Shown in pieces: positions 25,147 to 33,587 of a DNA stretch of 64,000 nucleotides (position 1 is its first letter; every line of letters begins with the position of its first letter). The position numbers and the translations under genes are program-made. The notes under the pieces are model-generated. The model worked only from the letters and a program-made list of their open reading frames with translations. It was not told the DNA's origin and searched no databases. This DNA comes from JADLGL01 sp963823045 (GTDB lineage: Bacteria > Pseudomonadota > Alphaproteobacteria > Rhizobiales > Kaistiaceae), in the NCBI GenBank assembly GCA_963823045.1, contig CAWGKA010000012.1:186001-250000 (forward strand), read 5' to 3'.

Positions 25147-26025
25147 TCAGGCGTCGCGGCGCCGCAGCAGCCAGCCGGCGAGGATGAGACCGCCGACGGT
25201 CCATGCGAGCATGATGCCGTAGCCCTCCCAGGGCCCGAACTTCGACGTGGCCATGTTCATGTCGGTCGGCAGCATGTCGAAGCCGCTGGTTGGCGCGTAG
25301 ACGGACCCGCCCGCGGCTCCGGGCATGTAGTCTGCCAAGGTCTGTACCCAGTCCAGCTGAACGAGTGACAGCAGGATCGGGAGGATGAGGAGCAGGGTGA
25401 CGAGCGCGAAGATCGCGCCGGCAGCGCTGCGAAAAAGCCAGCCGAAGGCGGAACCGATCATGCCGATGGCGCAAAGATAGAGCGCTACTCCCAGGATGAT
25501 CCGGCCGACGCCGGGATCCGTCAGCTTCGCGTCGAGACCGAACTCCGAGTACTGACCTTGCGCGGCGAGGAAGGCCACGATCGAGATCGGGATCATCGTC
25601 AGCAAAGTCGCGACGACCAGCACCGCTGCCTTCATAACGAGAACAGGCACGCGCTTGGGGACCGCGGTCATCGTCGCGCGGATCATGCCGGTGGAGTATT
25701 CGCCGCTGACCAGCAATACGCCGAGCACACCGATGGCGAGCTGGGCGAACATGATGCCTTCGAGGCTTATCCAGGCGATGACCTCGGCGACCGCCCGGCC
25801 GAGGCCAGGAACCTGAACAAAGCCGCCGGCTTCGCGCAGCCCCTCTCTGATTGCGATTGCAAAAAGGAAGGAGAAGCCGATCATCACCACGGCAGCGACG
25901 GCAATGATGATGTAGGTCGAGCGCAACGACCAGAACTTGGTCCATTCGGAACGGAAGGTGCCGAACCAACTGACATGGGCGCGGACAAGCGACGGGTTGA
26001 CGGGCGCGGGTGTCGAGATCGTCAT
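25147..26025 (-). CDS. ABC-2 type exporter permease
   Basis: A 292-residue permease with a cytosolic N-terminus, membrane segments at about 38-60, 85-110, 130-155, 175-200, 205-230 and 265-287, and the sequence SGEYSTGMIRATMTAVPKRV after helix 2. That motif is common in ABC-2 permeases of actinobacteria and unusual in rhizobia. Its ATG overlaps the stop of the ATPase gene by four bases (ATGA), so the two form one transporter. Exporters of this type move drugs, lipids or peptides; the substrate is unknown. Ends RRRDA, as in many two-gene actinobacterial systems. Confidence 0.85.
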   Translation of the reverse strand: MTISTPAPVNPSLVRAHVSWFGTFRSEWTKFWSLRSTYIIIAVAAVVMIGFSFLFAIAIREGLREAGGFVQVPGLGRAVAEVIAWISLEGIMFAQLAIGVLGVLLVSGEYSTGMIRATMTAVPKRVPVLVMKAAVLVVATLLTMIPISIVAFLAAQGQYSEFGLDAKLTDPGVGRIILGVALYLCAIGMIGSAFGWLFRSAAGAIFALVTLLLILPILLSLVQLDWVQTLADYMPGAAGGSVYAPTSGFDMLPTDMNMATSKFGPWEGYGIMLAWTVGGLILAGWLLRRRDA

Positions 26026-26954
26026 TCGCCCGCTCCCACCGCCGGGCCGCTGTCGCGCCCGAGACGGTACTCAATAGAGTCGTCGGTCAGCTTCATGAAT
26101 GCCTCCTCGAGGGATGCCTTCCGGCTGGTCAGCTCGTGCAGGACGATGGCGTTGTCGGCGGCGGCCTGACCGACCGCTTCGATGGCAAGGCCGGTGATGT
26201 CGAGGTGGCCGTCTATCGTCTCGGCTCTTGCTCCATGGCTGGAAAGGATGGCCGCGAAGCGCTCGGCGTCGGGCGATCGCACCAAGACGCGCGCCTCGGC
26301 GGCATGGTCGATGAAGTCGCCGATGGCGGAATCGGCGAGGATCTTGCCGCGGCCGATGACGATGAGGTGGTTGGCGACGAGCGCCATCTCGCTCATGAGA
26401 TGGCTGGAGATGAATACGGTGCGGCCTTCGCCGGCGAGACGCTGCAGCAGCTTTCGCACCCAAAGGACGCCGTCCGGATCGAGCCCGTTCACCGGCTCGT
26501 CAAGGATGAGCACCTGAGGGTCGCCGAGGAGCGCAGCGGCGATGCCGAGCCTCTGCCCCATGCCGAGGGAGAAGCCGCCGGCGCGCTTATGCGCCACCTC
26601 GGTCAGACCGACGAGATCGATCACTTCCTGCACGCGCCTTTTGCCGATGCCGTGGGTCTGCGCCAACGCACGCAAATGGTTGTAGGCGGTGCGGCCCGAA
26701 TGCGCCGCCTTTGCCTCGAGCAGGGCGCCGACCTCGCGGAGGGGCGCGGCGTGCTTCGCATATGGTTTGCCGCCGACGGTGACGCTGCCGCCGCTGGGGC
26801 GGTCGAGGCCGACGATCATGCGCATCGTCGTCGATTTCCCGGCGCCGTTGGGGCCGAGGAAGCCTGTCACCTTTCCAGGCGCGACCTGAAAGCTGACGCT
26901 GTCGACCGCGAGCTTGTCGCCATAGCGCTTGCTGAGTTGTTGCGCTTCGATCAC
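26022..26954 (-). CDS. ABC exporter ATP-binding protein
   Basis: ATPase subunit for the neighbouring permease. It has Walker A GPNGAGKST (about residue 36), Q loop LLEAKAAHSG, signature FSLGMGQRLGIAAALLG and Walker B VLILDEPVNGLDP, then the H loop SSHLMSEM. The C-terminal ~90 residues form a small extra domain (DAERFAAILSSHGARAE and SLEEAFMKLTDDSIEYR) typical of actinobacterial two-gene exporters related to drug or bacteriocin export. The first gene of the pair, it starts about 70 bases from the NTF2-like gene's stop, which reads the same way. Acquisition from an actinobacterium is inferred from motif style only. Confidence 0.88.
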   Translation of the reverse strand: MIEAQQLSKRYGDKLAVDSVSFQVAPGKVTGFLGPNGAGKSTTMRMIVGLDRPSGGSVTVGGKPYAKHAAPLREVGALLEAKAAHSGRTAYNHLRALAQTHGIGKRRVQEVIDLVGLTEVAHKRAGGFSLGMGQRLGIAAALLGDPQVLILDEPVNGLDPDGVLWVRKLLQRLAGEGRTVFISSHLMSEMALVANHLIVIGRGKILADSAIGDFIDHAAEARVLVRSPDAERFAAILSSHGARAETIDGHLDITGLAIEAVGQAAADNAIVLHELTSRKASLEEAFMKLTDDSIEYRLGRDSGPAVGAGE

Positions 26955-27024
26955 GGGTCGCCTGCGCCTCCTTGTTTTTTGTCGGCGAAGCGGTGCCGTG
27001 CCGGGGTGTCAAAGTCAACCTTGG

Positions 27025-27423
27025 CTAGAATGGGTCGAAGCAATCATAGTTGCGCTGACGCAGGATGCGGCCGTCGCGGAATTCGAGAAACACGGCGAAA
27101 CGGGCTTTCATCTCGTCGCCCGGCTTGAGCGAGGCAATAGGCACGGCGAGGCGGCCGCGCCATGTTACTTCAAGGGCAAGGTTGTCGGCCTGTGCAACGA
27201 CATTGTGGATCTCGTAGCTCTGACCGGCGAGGACCTTCTGGCCCTGTTCAGCGCCCGCCAGGACGGCGGAAAGGTCGCGGGTTGCACCTTGGGGTACGAG
27301 GCGGTTGGGGAACTCTTCCTGGACCAACTCCGGATCGAAGAAGGTGGCCAGGCTGTCGCCGGTGGCGCCGGCTTCGATGGCGGCGAGATAGCGCCTGGCG
27401 AGATCCTCGTTCGCAGACGTCAT
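27025..27423 (-). CDS. NTF2-like (SnoaL-type) protein
   Basis: A 132-residue cone-fold protein: DLARRYLAAIEAGATGDSLA at the N-terminus, FFDPELVQEEFPNRL, then sheets ending MKARFAVFLEFRDGRILRQR and YDCFDPF. This is the SnoaL/NTF2 pattern (N-terminal helices, then a curved sheet enclosing a pocket). Members include isomerases, cyclases and ligand binders, so no reaction is assigned. It is divergent from the SRAP gene, with 56 bases between starts, and precedes the ABC exporter genes on the same strand. Confidence 0.75.
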   Translation of the reverse strand: MTSANEDLARRYLAAIEAGATGDSLATFFDPELVQEEFPNRLVPQGATRDLSAVLAGAEQGQKVLAGQSYEIHNVVAQADNLALEVTWRGRLAVPIASLKPGDEMKARFAVFLEFRDGRILRQRNYDCFDPF

Positions 27424-27479
27424 GATTGGCGGCTCCGTTATGGCTGGATTGAAGGGCGTTGGCGGTCCACATTAAGGGC

Positions 27480-28205
27480 ATGTGCGGCCGCTATGACAGC
27501 CTCATCCCGCGTGACGCGATGGAACAATTGTTCGGCGCCGACGTCCTGCCCGCGTCGAACTTCCCGCCGCGCTACAACATTGCACCGACCCAGGATGTGC
27601 CGATCGTGAAACTCGTGCATGGGGACGACCAGCGGCGCGAGGTGGCGATGGCGCGCTGGGGCCTGGTGCCGTTCTGGATGAAGGCGTTGCCCAAGGTGCC
27701 TCATATCAACGCCCGCGCCGAGGCAATCGAGCGGACGGGCCTGTTTCGTGAGGCTTTCGCGGCGAGGCGCTGTCTGGTGCCGGCGACGGGCTTTTACGAA
27801 TGGGAACGGCGCGGCAACGTCAAACAGCCCTATCGGTTCCGGCTGCGCGATGGCGATCCCTTCGCCTTCGCCGGTCTTTGGGAGTACGCCAAGATCGACG
27901 GCGAGGGTTTGTTATCGACGACGATCATCGTCACCAGCGCCAATGATCTGGTCGGCCGCATTCACGACCGCATGCCGGTGATCCTGCCGGCCGAAGACTA
28001 TGCGACCTGGCTCAACCCCGACACGGATCAGGCGGAGGCGAAGGCGCTGCTCAGGCCGCTTGCCGCGGCGCTGATGGAGAGCTACCCGGTCAGCACGCTC
28101 GTCAATCACTATGACAATGACAGCGAGGAATGCATTCGCCCGATCAGCCTCGACGAAGCCGACGCAGGCGAAAGCGCGGCGCAGCCCGGTTTGCCTGGCC
28201 TTTAG
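27480..28205 (+). CDS. yedK: SRAP (SOS response-associated) protein, YedK/HMCES-like
   Basis: YedK/HMCES family protein that protects abasic sites in single-stranded DNA by forming a thiazolidine link through Cys2 after Met removal. The conserved start MCGRY, the segment RYNIAPTQDVPIV, MARWGLVPFW, HINARAE, ATGFYEWE and the His in GRIHDRMPVIL are all present. The 241-residue length is normal. The frame is open upstream to 27459, but only the ATG at 27480 gives the essential Cys2. It ends inside the convergent FkbM gene (four-base overlap). A LexA box was not identified in the short upstream gap. Confidence 0.93.
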   Translation: MCGRYDSLIPRDAMEQLFGADVLPASNFPPRYNIAPTQDVPIVKLVHGDDQRREVAMARWGLVPFWMKALPKVPHINARAEAIERTGLFREAFAARRCLVPATGFYEWERRGNVKQPYRFRLRDGDPFAFAGLWEYAKIDGEGLLSTTIIVTSANDLVGRIHDRMPVILPAEDYATWLNPDTDQAEAKALLRPLAAALMESYPVSTLVNHYDNDSEECIRPISLDEADAGESAAQPGLPGL

Positions 28206-29014
28206 CCGCGCGTGAACTGCAGATCGGCGATGATGGGATCGTCGGATTTGTGGAGGATGGTGTCGCTCAACTGCCAGCCGCGCTGAGCGAGGAAAGCAAC
28301 AACTTCCTGCCGTCGCGGCAGTGTGGGATCGGTATCCATCACTTCGATCTGCAGGCCATGAAGTCTCGGGTCGGCGAAGGTCTTCTCGCCGCCGCGCAGC
28401 ACCGAGTCTTCATTGCCATCAATGTCGATCTTGATGTGGGTCGGGAAGCGAAGGCCCGGCATCGCCACGAGGTCATCGAGCCGGTAGCACAGGCAGCCAT
28501 AGGTCGCGGCGGGATCGACCGAACGGTCGCGGAACGCATAGATGTCGCCAAAGGCATGCATCGATCCGCCGGGCTTCAGGTTCTGCAGCTTGAACGGGCG
28601 TTCGGCTGTCTCGTCGCCGAGGCCGATGGGCAGCGCCACGACCTTGTCAGAAAGCTTGTTGACGATCGTGTTGCGGAGGATGGCGGCGTAGTTGAAATAG
28701 GCTGGCTCGATGGCGACGACGGCCTCGACATTCGGGTTCTCGGCGGCGAGCAGCGAGAAGACGCCGATATTGGCGCCGACATCCCACAGCACCGAGCCCC
28801 TTGGCAGGTTGCGGACCCAATGCGCGGTCCAGCCCTCGGCGACCTCCTGCGAACGCGACAGTTCGAGAAAGGATTCGGCAGTGAAGACGAGCCGGCTGCC
28901 TTCGAGTTGGAGCGGCTTGGTGACGGCAAGACCGCGGCGTGCGCGCAGCTTCAGCGCCGCCCAGCGGTTGGGCGAAGCCAGCCAGTTTCGGATCGTGCGC
29001 AGCAACTGCCCCAT
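28202..29014 (-). CDS. FkbM-family methyltransferase
   Basis: A 270-residue SAM-dependent methyltransferase of the FkbM type. The SAM-binding motif I is VLWDVGANIGVFSLLAAE (about residue 75), motif II VVAIEPAYFNYAAILRN, and the post-motif HIKIDIDGNEDSVLRGGE that characterises the family. FkbM itself O-methylates a macrolide; bacterial relatives often methylate sugars of surface glycans. No signal peptide is evident. It converges on the SRAP gene with four bases of overlap and lies 35 bases downstream of the small membrane-protein gene on the same strand. Confidence 0.87.
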   Translation of the reverse strand: MGQLLRTIRNWLASPNRWAALKLRARRGLAVTKPLQLEGSRLVFTAESFLELSRSQEVAEGWTAHWVRNLPRGSVLWDVGANIGVFSLLAAENPNVEAVVAIEPAYFNYAAILRNTIVNKLSDKVVALPIGLGDETAERPFKLQNLKPGGSMHAFGDIYAFRDRSVDPAATYGCLCYRLDDLVAMPGLRFPTHIKIDIDGNEDSVLRGGEKTFADPRLHGLQIEVMDTDPTLPRRQEVVAFLAQRGWQLSDTILHKSDDPIIADLQFTRG

Positions 29015-29049
29015 GGGCCCTCCTGCCGCCAGGGGCGGGTGAGGGCTGT

Positions 29050-29340
29050 CTAGCCGGGCGGGCGCCGCGATGCCAGCGGGGGCGGCGGAACGATGTCATC
29101 ATCGGTCCTTTCCTCCGTCGGCTCGGCCTGTCTTGCCTCGATGACGTGCTTCGCGCCGGGATCGCCAAAGGCGTTGAGGTCGAGAAGAATATCGGCGCCG
29201 CCGGAGCCGCGGCGCTTGCTGCGCCGCCAGTAGATCCAGCCGCGGGCCTCCGCCCAGAGGGCGAGCCTGTCGATGGCCGCGATGGCGGCGGCAATAAGCA
29301 CGAGGATGAGGGCCAGCTTCACGCCGAACCCCTCAAGCAA
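29050..29340 (-). CDS. Small single-helix membrane protein
   Basis: A 96-residue protein with an N-terminal helix (LALILVLIAAAIAAIDRLAL) followed by a basic region WIYWRRSKRRGSGG and an acidic, Pro-rich tail. Similar small proteins occur next to unrelated genes in rhizobia, with no function known to me. It precedes the FkbM gene on the same strand with 35 bases between, so the two are probably cotranscribed. Divergent from the thioredoxin gene, with 43 bases between starts. Confidence 0.6.
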   Translation of the reverse strand: MLEGFGVKLALILVLIAAAIAAIDRLALWAEARGWIYWRRSKRRGSGGADILLDLNAFGDPGAKHVIEARQAEPTEERTDDDIVPPPPLASRRPPG

Positions 29341-29383
29341 TCGTCACTTGGGGGCAATTGAACCTCCGGGCTACAATGAGCAC

Positions 29384-29833
29384 ATGGGAATAGATGTCGC
29401 GGTGCGCCAGCCCAATAGAGGGAAATCGCAATTGTCGTTGAGGGCGGCCGTTCTGGGCGTGTTGGTCGGATTGTCGGCAGTCTTCGCAGCCGGTCGCGCC
29501 AATGCGCTCGAAATCCACGATTACACGCCGGAGACATTCGCTGCCGCGCAGGCCGACGGCGTTCAGGCCATCGTCTTCGTCTATGCCGATTGGTGTCCGA
29601 TCTGTAACGCGCAGTTGGATGTGATCCAGGAGAACCTGGCGCCGGATCCACGCTTTGACGCGGTCCAGATATTCATGATCGATTACGATACCCAGAAGCC
29701 CTATATGCGGATGGTCCGCGTCGCAGAGCGAAGCACGTTGATTGCCTATGACGGCACGGAAGAGATCGGCCGCCTCTACAACCTCACCTCGGTGGACGAC
29801 CTGCAGGCGTTCTTCCTCACGCTCGTCGATTAG
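29384..29833 (+). CDS. Secreted thioredoxin-like protein
   Basis: A 149-residue periplasmic thioredoxin-fold protein. The signal segment is at about 18-40 (RAAVLGVLVGLSAVFAAG, likely cleavage after NA or ANA), and the redox motif WCPIC follows in VYADWCPICNAQL. The later part keeps strands IFMIDYDTQKP and STLIAYDGTEEIGR. The cis-Pro usual before the last strand is not obvious, so disulphide exchange activity is likely but not certain. The ATG at 29384 is preferred over upstream starts because it gives a normal signal peptide. CcdA follows 17 bases later, so this protein is probably reduced by it. Confidence 0.85.
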   Translation: MGIDVAVRQPNRGKSQLSLRAAVLGVLVGLSAVFAAGRANALEIHDYTPETFAAAQADGVQAIVFVYADWCPICNAQLDVIQENLAPDPRFDAVQIFMIDYDTQKPYMRMVRVAERSTLIAYDGTEEIGRLYNLTSVDDLQAFFLTLVD

Positions 29834-29850
29834 ATCGTCGGCCGGGTCCG

Positions 29851-30573
29851 ATGGGCTTTGAGCAATTTCTGCTGGCTTTCGTCGCCGGTGGTCTGACCGT
29901 CCTCAATCCCTGCGTTCTGCCGATCCTGCCGGTCATCTTCGCAACGGCCGTTACGAAGCATCGCTTCGGTCCCGTCGCGCTGGCGGCCGGTCTCGTTCTT
30001 TCCTTTGTTACGCTTGTCATCTTCGTCAATCTGGTCGGCTTCTATGCCGGTCTCGACGCCGACAAGTTCCGTTTTGTCGGCGCCATCATCCTCATCCTCG
30101 CCGGCACCGTCCTCGTCGTGCCCCCGATCCAGGCTCAGTTGTCGGCGGCCGCCGGTCCGATGGCGAACTGGACGCAACGCCGCTTCGGCGGGTTCGAGGG
30201 CGCGGGCTGGCAGGGCCAATTCCTGGTCGGCCTCTTGCTCGGCCTGGTTTGGAGTCCGTGTACCGGCCCGACGCTGGGGGCGGCGATGGGGCTCCTCGCA
30301 CAAGGTGAGAGTTTGGGCTCCGTCGCGCTGATCCTTGCCGCCTTCGGTTTCGGAACAGCCGTGCCGCTCATCGCCGTTGGGCTATTGTCGCGCAGCCTGC
30401 TCTTGCGTTGGCGCGAGAAGCTGATGTCGTTCAGCCGCGTCGGCCGTTATGTCCTCGGCGCGGCGCTCCTGGTCGTCGGCATTCTCATCGTCACCGGCCT
30501 TGATCGGGAGATTGAAGCCTATTGGGTCCAACACGGCCCGGGCTGGCTCAACGACATCACGGTTCGGTACTGA
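29851..30573 (+). CDS. ccdA: CcdA/DsbD-family thiol-disulphide transporter
   Basis: A 240-residue six-helix membrane protein that passes electrons from cytosolic thioredoxin to periplasmic thioredoxin-like proteins. The redox cysteines lie in NPCVLPILPVIFATAV (helix 1) and VWSPCTGPTLGAAMG (helix 4), the two CcdA halves. Other helices are at about 45-66, 70-92, 150-180 and 200-220. The upstream secreted WCPIC protein is the likely partner. Such pairs serve cytochrome c maturation or repair of oxidised periplasmic cysteines; no cyt c genes are next to it. The LysR gene converges, ten bases after its stop. Confidence 0.9.
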   Translation: MGFEQFLLAFVAGGLTVLNPCVLPILPVIFATAVTKHRFGPVALAAGLVLSFVTLVIFVNLVGFYAGLDADKFRFVGAIILILAGTVLVVPPIQAQLSAAAGPMANWTQRRFGGFEGAGWQGQFLVGLLLGLVWSPCTGPTLGAAMGLLAQGESLGSVALILAAFGFGTAVPLIAVGLLSRSLLLRWREKLMSFSRVGRYVLGAALLVVGILIVTGLDREIEAYWVQHGPGWLNDITVRY

Positions 30574-30582
30574 TCAGCGTCG

Positions 30583-31662
30583 CTATTTGCGTGCGCGCGA
30601 CAACACCTCCGGCATGAGAGGCGAGGTTGCGAAGTAGCCCTTCACCGACTGCTGTTCGATATCTTCGGGGACCATATTCACCAGCGTATAGGGGTCGATG
30701 AACTCGTCGCGGAACCAGGGGTAGCGCCCGGGATCGAAGATTGAGCGGAACCAGTCGATGACGTGGCCAATGCGCTTCGTCTTCCGCGCGTCTGGATGGT
30801 AGGTCAGCCAGATGTCGATCGGCTGATGCACGCCGATGTCGACGTAAACGAGATCGGCGCCAAGCGCGCATGCGTAACTGGGCAGGGCACCGATGCCGCC
30901 ACCTTTCTCGATGGCGTAGAAGACAGCCGAACTGGTGTTGGAGCGAATGCCGACGATGCCTTCGACATTGTCGATCTCAAGGTGTCGCGCCCAGGCGCCT
31001 TGCTCCAACTGCCGGCCGATCTGGTCGACGATGCGGTGATCCAGCATCTCTCGCTTGTTCTTTGGCAGGCCGTAGCGGTCGGCATAGGCCTTCGAGGCGA
31101 ATGGAACGTTGTGCAGCCGACCGAGGCGGACGACTTTCTGTTCAGGATGATCGGGGCGCACGAACTGGATCGACAGGTCGGCTTCGAGCTTGAGGACGTC
31201 GGCGCTCTCGACTGCGCAGTTGAGCTCGACGATCAGGCTCGGATGCTGCCGCGTGAACTCGACGAGCAGCGGCACAACCCAGAACGTGCCGAGGCCCTCG
31301 GTGATGGAAACGCGAACTCTGCCGCGGTGGTCTGATCGCGGCGCTTCCATGCGGCGATAGAGGTCATAGAAGGACCGCTCGACGGCCCGAGCCGCTTCAA
31401 TCAGCGAACGCCCTTCCGGAGTGATCACCAGGCCTTCATTGACGCGGACGAACAGCTGATAGCCGAGATGCCGCTCCAGGCTGTCGATCCTGCGCGCAAC
31501 CGTCGACGCGTTCAGACTGAGACGGTCGGCCGCTTTCCTGAAGCTGCCTGCCTCGGCGCAGCGCAGGAACACGCGAATATTGTCCCATGCCACTCCGTCA
31601 AAGAGCTCCGGGGCGGCAGGGTGCTGCGTTATTGCGGCGGCCCCTCGCAACATTGTTGGCAT
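30583..31662 (-). CDS. LysR-family transcription regulator
   Basis: A 359-residue LysR regulator with an N-terminal winged helix (about 28-85: FLRCAEAGSFRKAADRLSLN, then STVARRIDSLERHLGYQLF) and an effector-binding domain to the C-terminus with VRVSITEGLGTFWVVPLLVE. It is longer than usual by an N-terminal extension of about 20 residues and a C-terminal tail. It faces away from a four-gene operon starting at 31727, with an AT-rich 64-base gap, the classic arrangement for LysR control of a divergent operon. The inducer is unknown. Confidence 0.88.
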   Translation of the reverse strand: MPTMLRGAAAITQHPAAPELFDGVAWDNIRVFLRCAEAGSFRKAADRLSLNASTVARRIDSLERHLGYQLFVRVNEGLVITPEGRSLIEAARAVERSFYDLYRRMEAPRSDHRGRVRVSITEGLGTFWVVPLLVEFTRQHPSLIVELNCAVESADVLKLEADLSIQFVRPDHPEQKVVRLGRLHNVPFASKAYADRYGLPKNKREMLDHRIVDQIGRQLEQGAWARHLEIDNVEGIVGIRSNTSSAVFYAIEKGGGIGALPSYACALGADLVYVDIGVHQPIDIWLTYHPDARKTKRIGHVIDWFRSIFDPGRYPWFRDEFIDPYTLVNMVPEDIEQQSVKGYFATSPLMPEVLSRARK

Positions 31663-31726
31663 ACAAGCGTCCCCGGATCAGACATGCTTACAAATAAACA
31701 CAAAAAACGCAGGGATTCCAACCGGA

Positions 31727-32329
31727 ATGCGACGTGCACCAGTCATACTGGCTGAAACAGGCGATGCGCAAGCGCGGCGGGTGGACTTTGACGGTTTGGC
31801 GCATCTACCCGCCCGCCGGATCGAGGCTGCGCCGGCCAAGCCCGCTGAAATCGATGCGCTATTCCGGCTCGCCAGCCGTCTGATTCCGCCACTCGCCGCC
31901 GCTCAAGAGGCCGTGCGCGAAGTCTATCGACACAATCCCGAATCGATCTGGGCCGTCCATGGGCGCACCGGTCTTGTCGGCGTCTTTGCCATGCTCCTCC
32001 TCAACGAGCGCGGCCTCGCCTCGCTGTTGGCCGGCTCGTTCGACGCATCGCGCCCGGACACACATCTTCTGACGCTGCCCGGCGAGTCGGCGGCAGCGAT
32101 CTACTTCTGGGCCATCGCGACGCCCGGCTTCGCCATCGACGCGTTTCGCGTCGTGTCGCGCTGGCTGCAGAAGCCGCCCTATGCCTCAGCGGACATCTTC
32201 ACGCGCGGTTCCACCTCGGCCGGGACGCGCTTCGCCATCAAGATCGGTTTCAAGCCTTTCGAAGACAATGGCCTCTTCCGGTTCCAACGGCAGCGGAACC
32301 GATCCGAAGCCGAGACAGCCGTCGCGTAA
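31727..32329 (+). CDS. GNAT-like protein of unknown substrate
   Basis: A 200-residue protein. The middle part (ESIWAVHGRTGLVGVFAMLL with LLNERGLASLLAGSFDASRP) and the end (SADIFTRGSTSAGTRFAIKI then GFKPFEDNG) have the look of an acetyltransferase fold, but the usual acetyl-CoA loop (Q/R-x-x-G-x-G/A) is not clearly readable, so the class is tentative. The frame is open further upstream; the ATG at 31727, after ACCGGA, is chosen because it starts after the LysR promoter region. First gene of the operon; the next gene starts 14 bases after its stop. Confidence 0.55.
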   Translation: MRRAPVILAETGDAQARRVDFDGLAHLPARRIEAAPAKPAEIDALFRLASRLIPPLAAAQEAVREVYRHNPESIWAVHGRTGLVGVFAMLLLNERGLASLLAGSFDASRPDTHLLTLPGESAAAIYFWAIATPGFAIDAFRVVSRWLQKPPYASADIFTRGSTSAGTRFAIKIGFKPFEDNGLFRFQRQRNRSEAETAVA

Positions 32330-32343
32330 GAGGGGAGTTCAAC

Positions 32344-33000
32344 ATGCGCAACGAGCCCATCTACTCTAGCAACTGGTATGGAGTTAACCGACCGGACCCG
32401 CGCGCGAACACGTCGCGGCCCTATGTCAAAGTCGCCCGCACGCTGGAAGATCTGATGCAGGTGACGGCCATCCGTTCGGCGGTCTTCCTCACCGATCAGA
32501 TCTGTCCCTACGAGGAAGAGTTCGACGGGAACGATCTGTGCGCCATGCATCTCATCGGCATGATGGGATCGGAGCCAGCGGCGTGCATCAGGGCCCGCTT
32601 TTTTGCCGACTTCGTCAAGCTGGAACGCTTGGCGGTGCGGTCGGAATTCCGCCGCAGCCGACTGTCCTTCATGATGGTGCAGGCCGGGATCGAATTGGCT
32701 CGGAAGAAGGGCTTCAAGCGTATTTACGGCCACGCACAGGATCGCCTGGTCGACTTCTGGGCGCATTTCGGCGCGAAGCCGCTCGGCGCCGATCGCAAGC
32801 TCGTGTTTTCCGATTTCTCCTACACGGAGATGGTGATCGATCTGGAGCCTCATCCAGATCCGATCACCGTGGAATCCGACCCCTATGTGATCATTCGCCC
32901 TGAGGGGGAGTGGCACCGTCCGGGGGTCCTGGATGCGTCGGCGACACGTGCGCCGACCTCACCACTTCACGGTCACCGAGAAACAAAGAGTGCCGCATGA
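32344..33000 (+). CDS. GNAT-family acyltransferase
   Basis: A 218-residue acyl-CoA-dependent transferase of the GNAT fold. The core runs from about 40 (AIRSAVFLTDQICPYEEEFD) through the central strand FVKLERLAVRSEFRRSRLSF, whose RRSRLS takes the place of the acetyl-CoA pyrophosphate loop, and then FMMVQAGIELARKKGFKRIY and VDFWAHFGAKPLG, a standard end of the fold. The acyl donor and acceptor are unknown. It overlaps the next gene by four bases (ATGA), so it belongs to the LysR-linked operon. The arrangement recalls small-molecule modification or signal operons, but no synthase motif is present. Confidence 0.8.
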   Translation: MRNEPIYSSNWYGVNRPDPRANTSRPYVKVARTLEDLMQVTAIRSAVFLTDQICPYEEEFDGNDLCAMHLIGMMGSEPAACIRARFFADFVKLERLAVRSEFRRSRLSFMMVQAGIELARKKGFKRIYGHAQDRLVDFWAHFGAKPLGADRKLVFSDFSYTEMVIDLEPHPDPITVESDPYVIIRPEGEWHRPGVLDASATRAPTSPLHGHRETKSAA

Positions 33001-33587
33001 ATGTCATCCATTTGCCGCGCCTGCGGCAGCGAAGTCATCCGCTGATCTGCTTCGTCGACCTCCAGGTCGAATATGTGTCGCCTGGCCGCGCGCTTGCTGT
33101 CGACGATACGGATCCGTGGATGGAGAACTGCCGCCGGCTGCTGGATTTCGCCCGAAGGCAAAGGATGCCGATCGCCCATTTTCGGCAGCTGCGCCGCGAC
33201 ACCTATCTCAACGCGGCAACATCTTTCTCGGCGTGGATCGAGGACTTCCGTCCGCGTCCCTCCGAAATGGTGTTCGAGCGCGGATTGCCGTCCTGCTACT
33301 CGGCTGCCGGTTTTCCGGCGATGGCGGAAAACATCGACAACCCGCTGCTCGTCATCGCCGGCCTTACGTCGAGCGGTGCGTGCCTAGCCACGGTTCTCGA
33401 TTGCTTCCACCGCAACCATGAAAGCTGCTTCGTCGCTGATGCGAGTTGGAGCCAGCCCTTGGGTGTTGCGAGCGGCGCAGAGGCCAACGCTATCTCCGGC
33501 GAGATCATTCGCCAATATTCCGATGTAATGTCTACCAATGAGCTAATAGAATGGCTGTCAAAAGAAACGTTCAGCTTGGTGAGCTGA
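32997..33587 (+). CDS. Isochorismatase-fold cysteine hydrolase with altered active site
   Basis: A 196-residue protein of the isochorismatase/nicotinamidase fold. Asp21 (ICFVDLQVEY) and Cys129 (TSSGACLATV) of the Asp-Lys-Cys triad are present, but the Lys position reads VFERGLPSCYSA, with Glu94-Arg95 where family members have Lys. Unless Arg95 substitutes, hydrolytic activity may be lost or changed. It starts at the ATG overlapping the stop of the previous gene and its last 37 bases overlap the next gene. Possible roles are amide hydrolysis or a binding protein in the same pathway as the two GNAT-type proteins. Confidence 0.78.
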   Translation: MNVIHLPRLRQRSHPLICFVDLQVEYVSPGRALAVDDTDPWMENCRRLLDFARRQRMPIAHFRQLRRDTYLNAATSFSAWIEDFRPRPSEMVFERGLPSCYSAAGFPAMAENIDNPLLVIAGLTSSGACLATVLDCFHRNHESCFVADASWSQPLGVASGAEANAISGEIIRQYSDVMSTNELIEWLSKETFSLVS

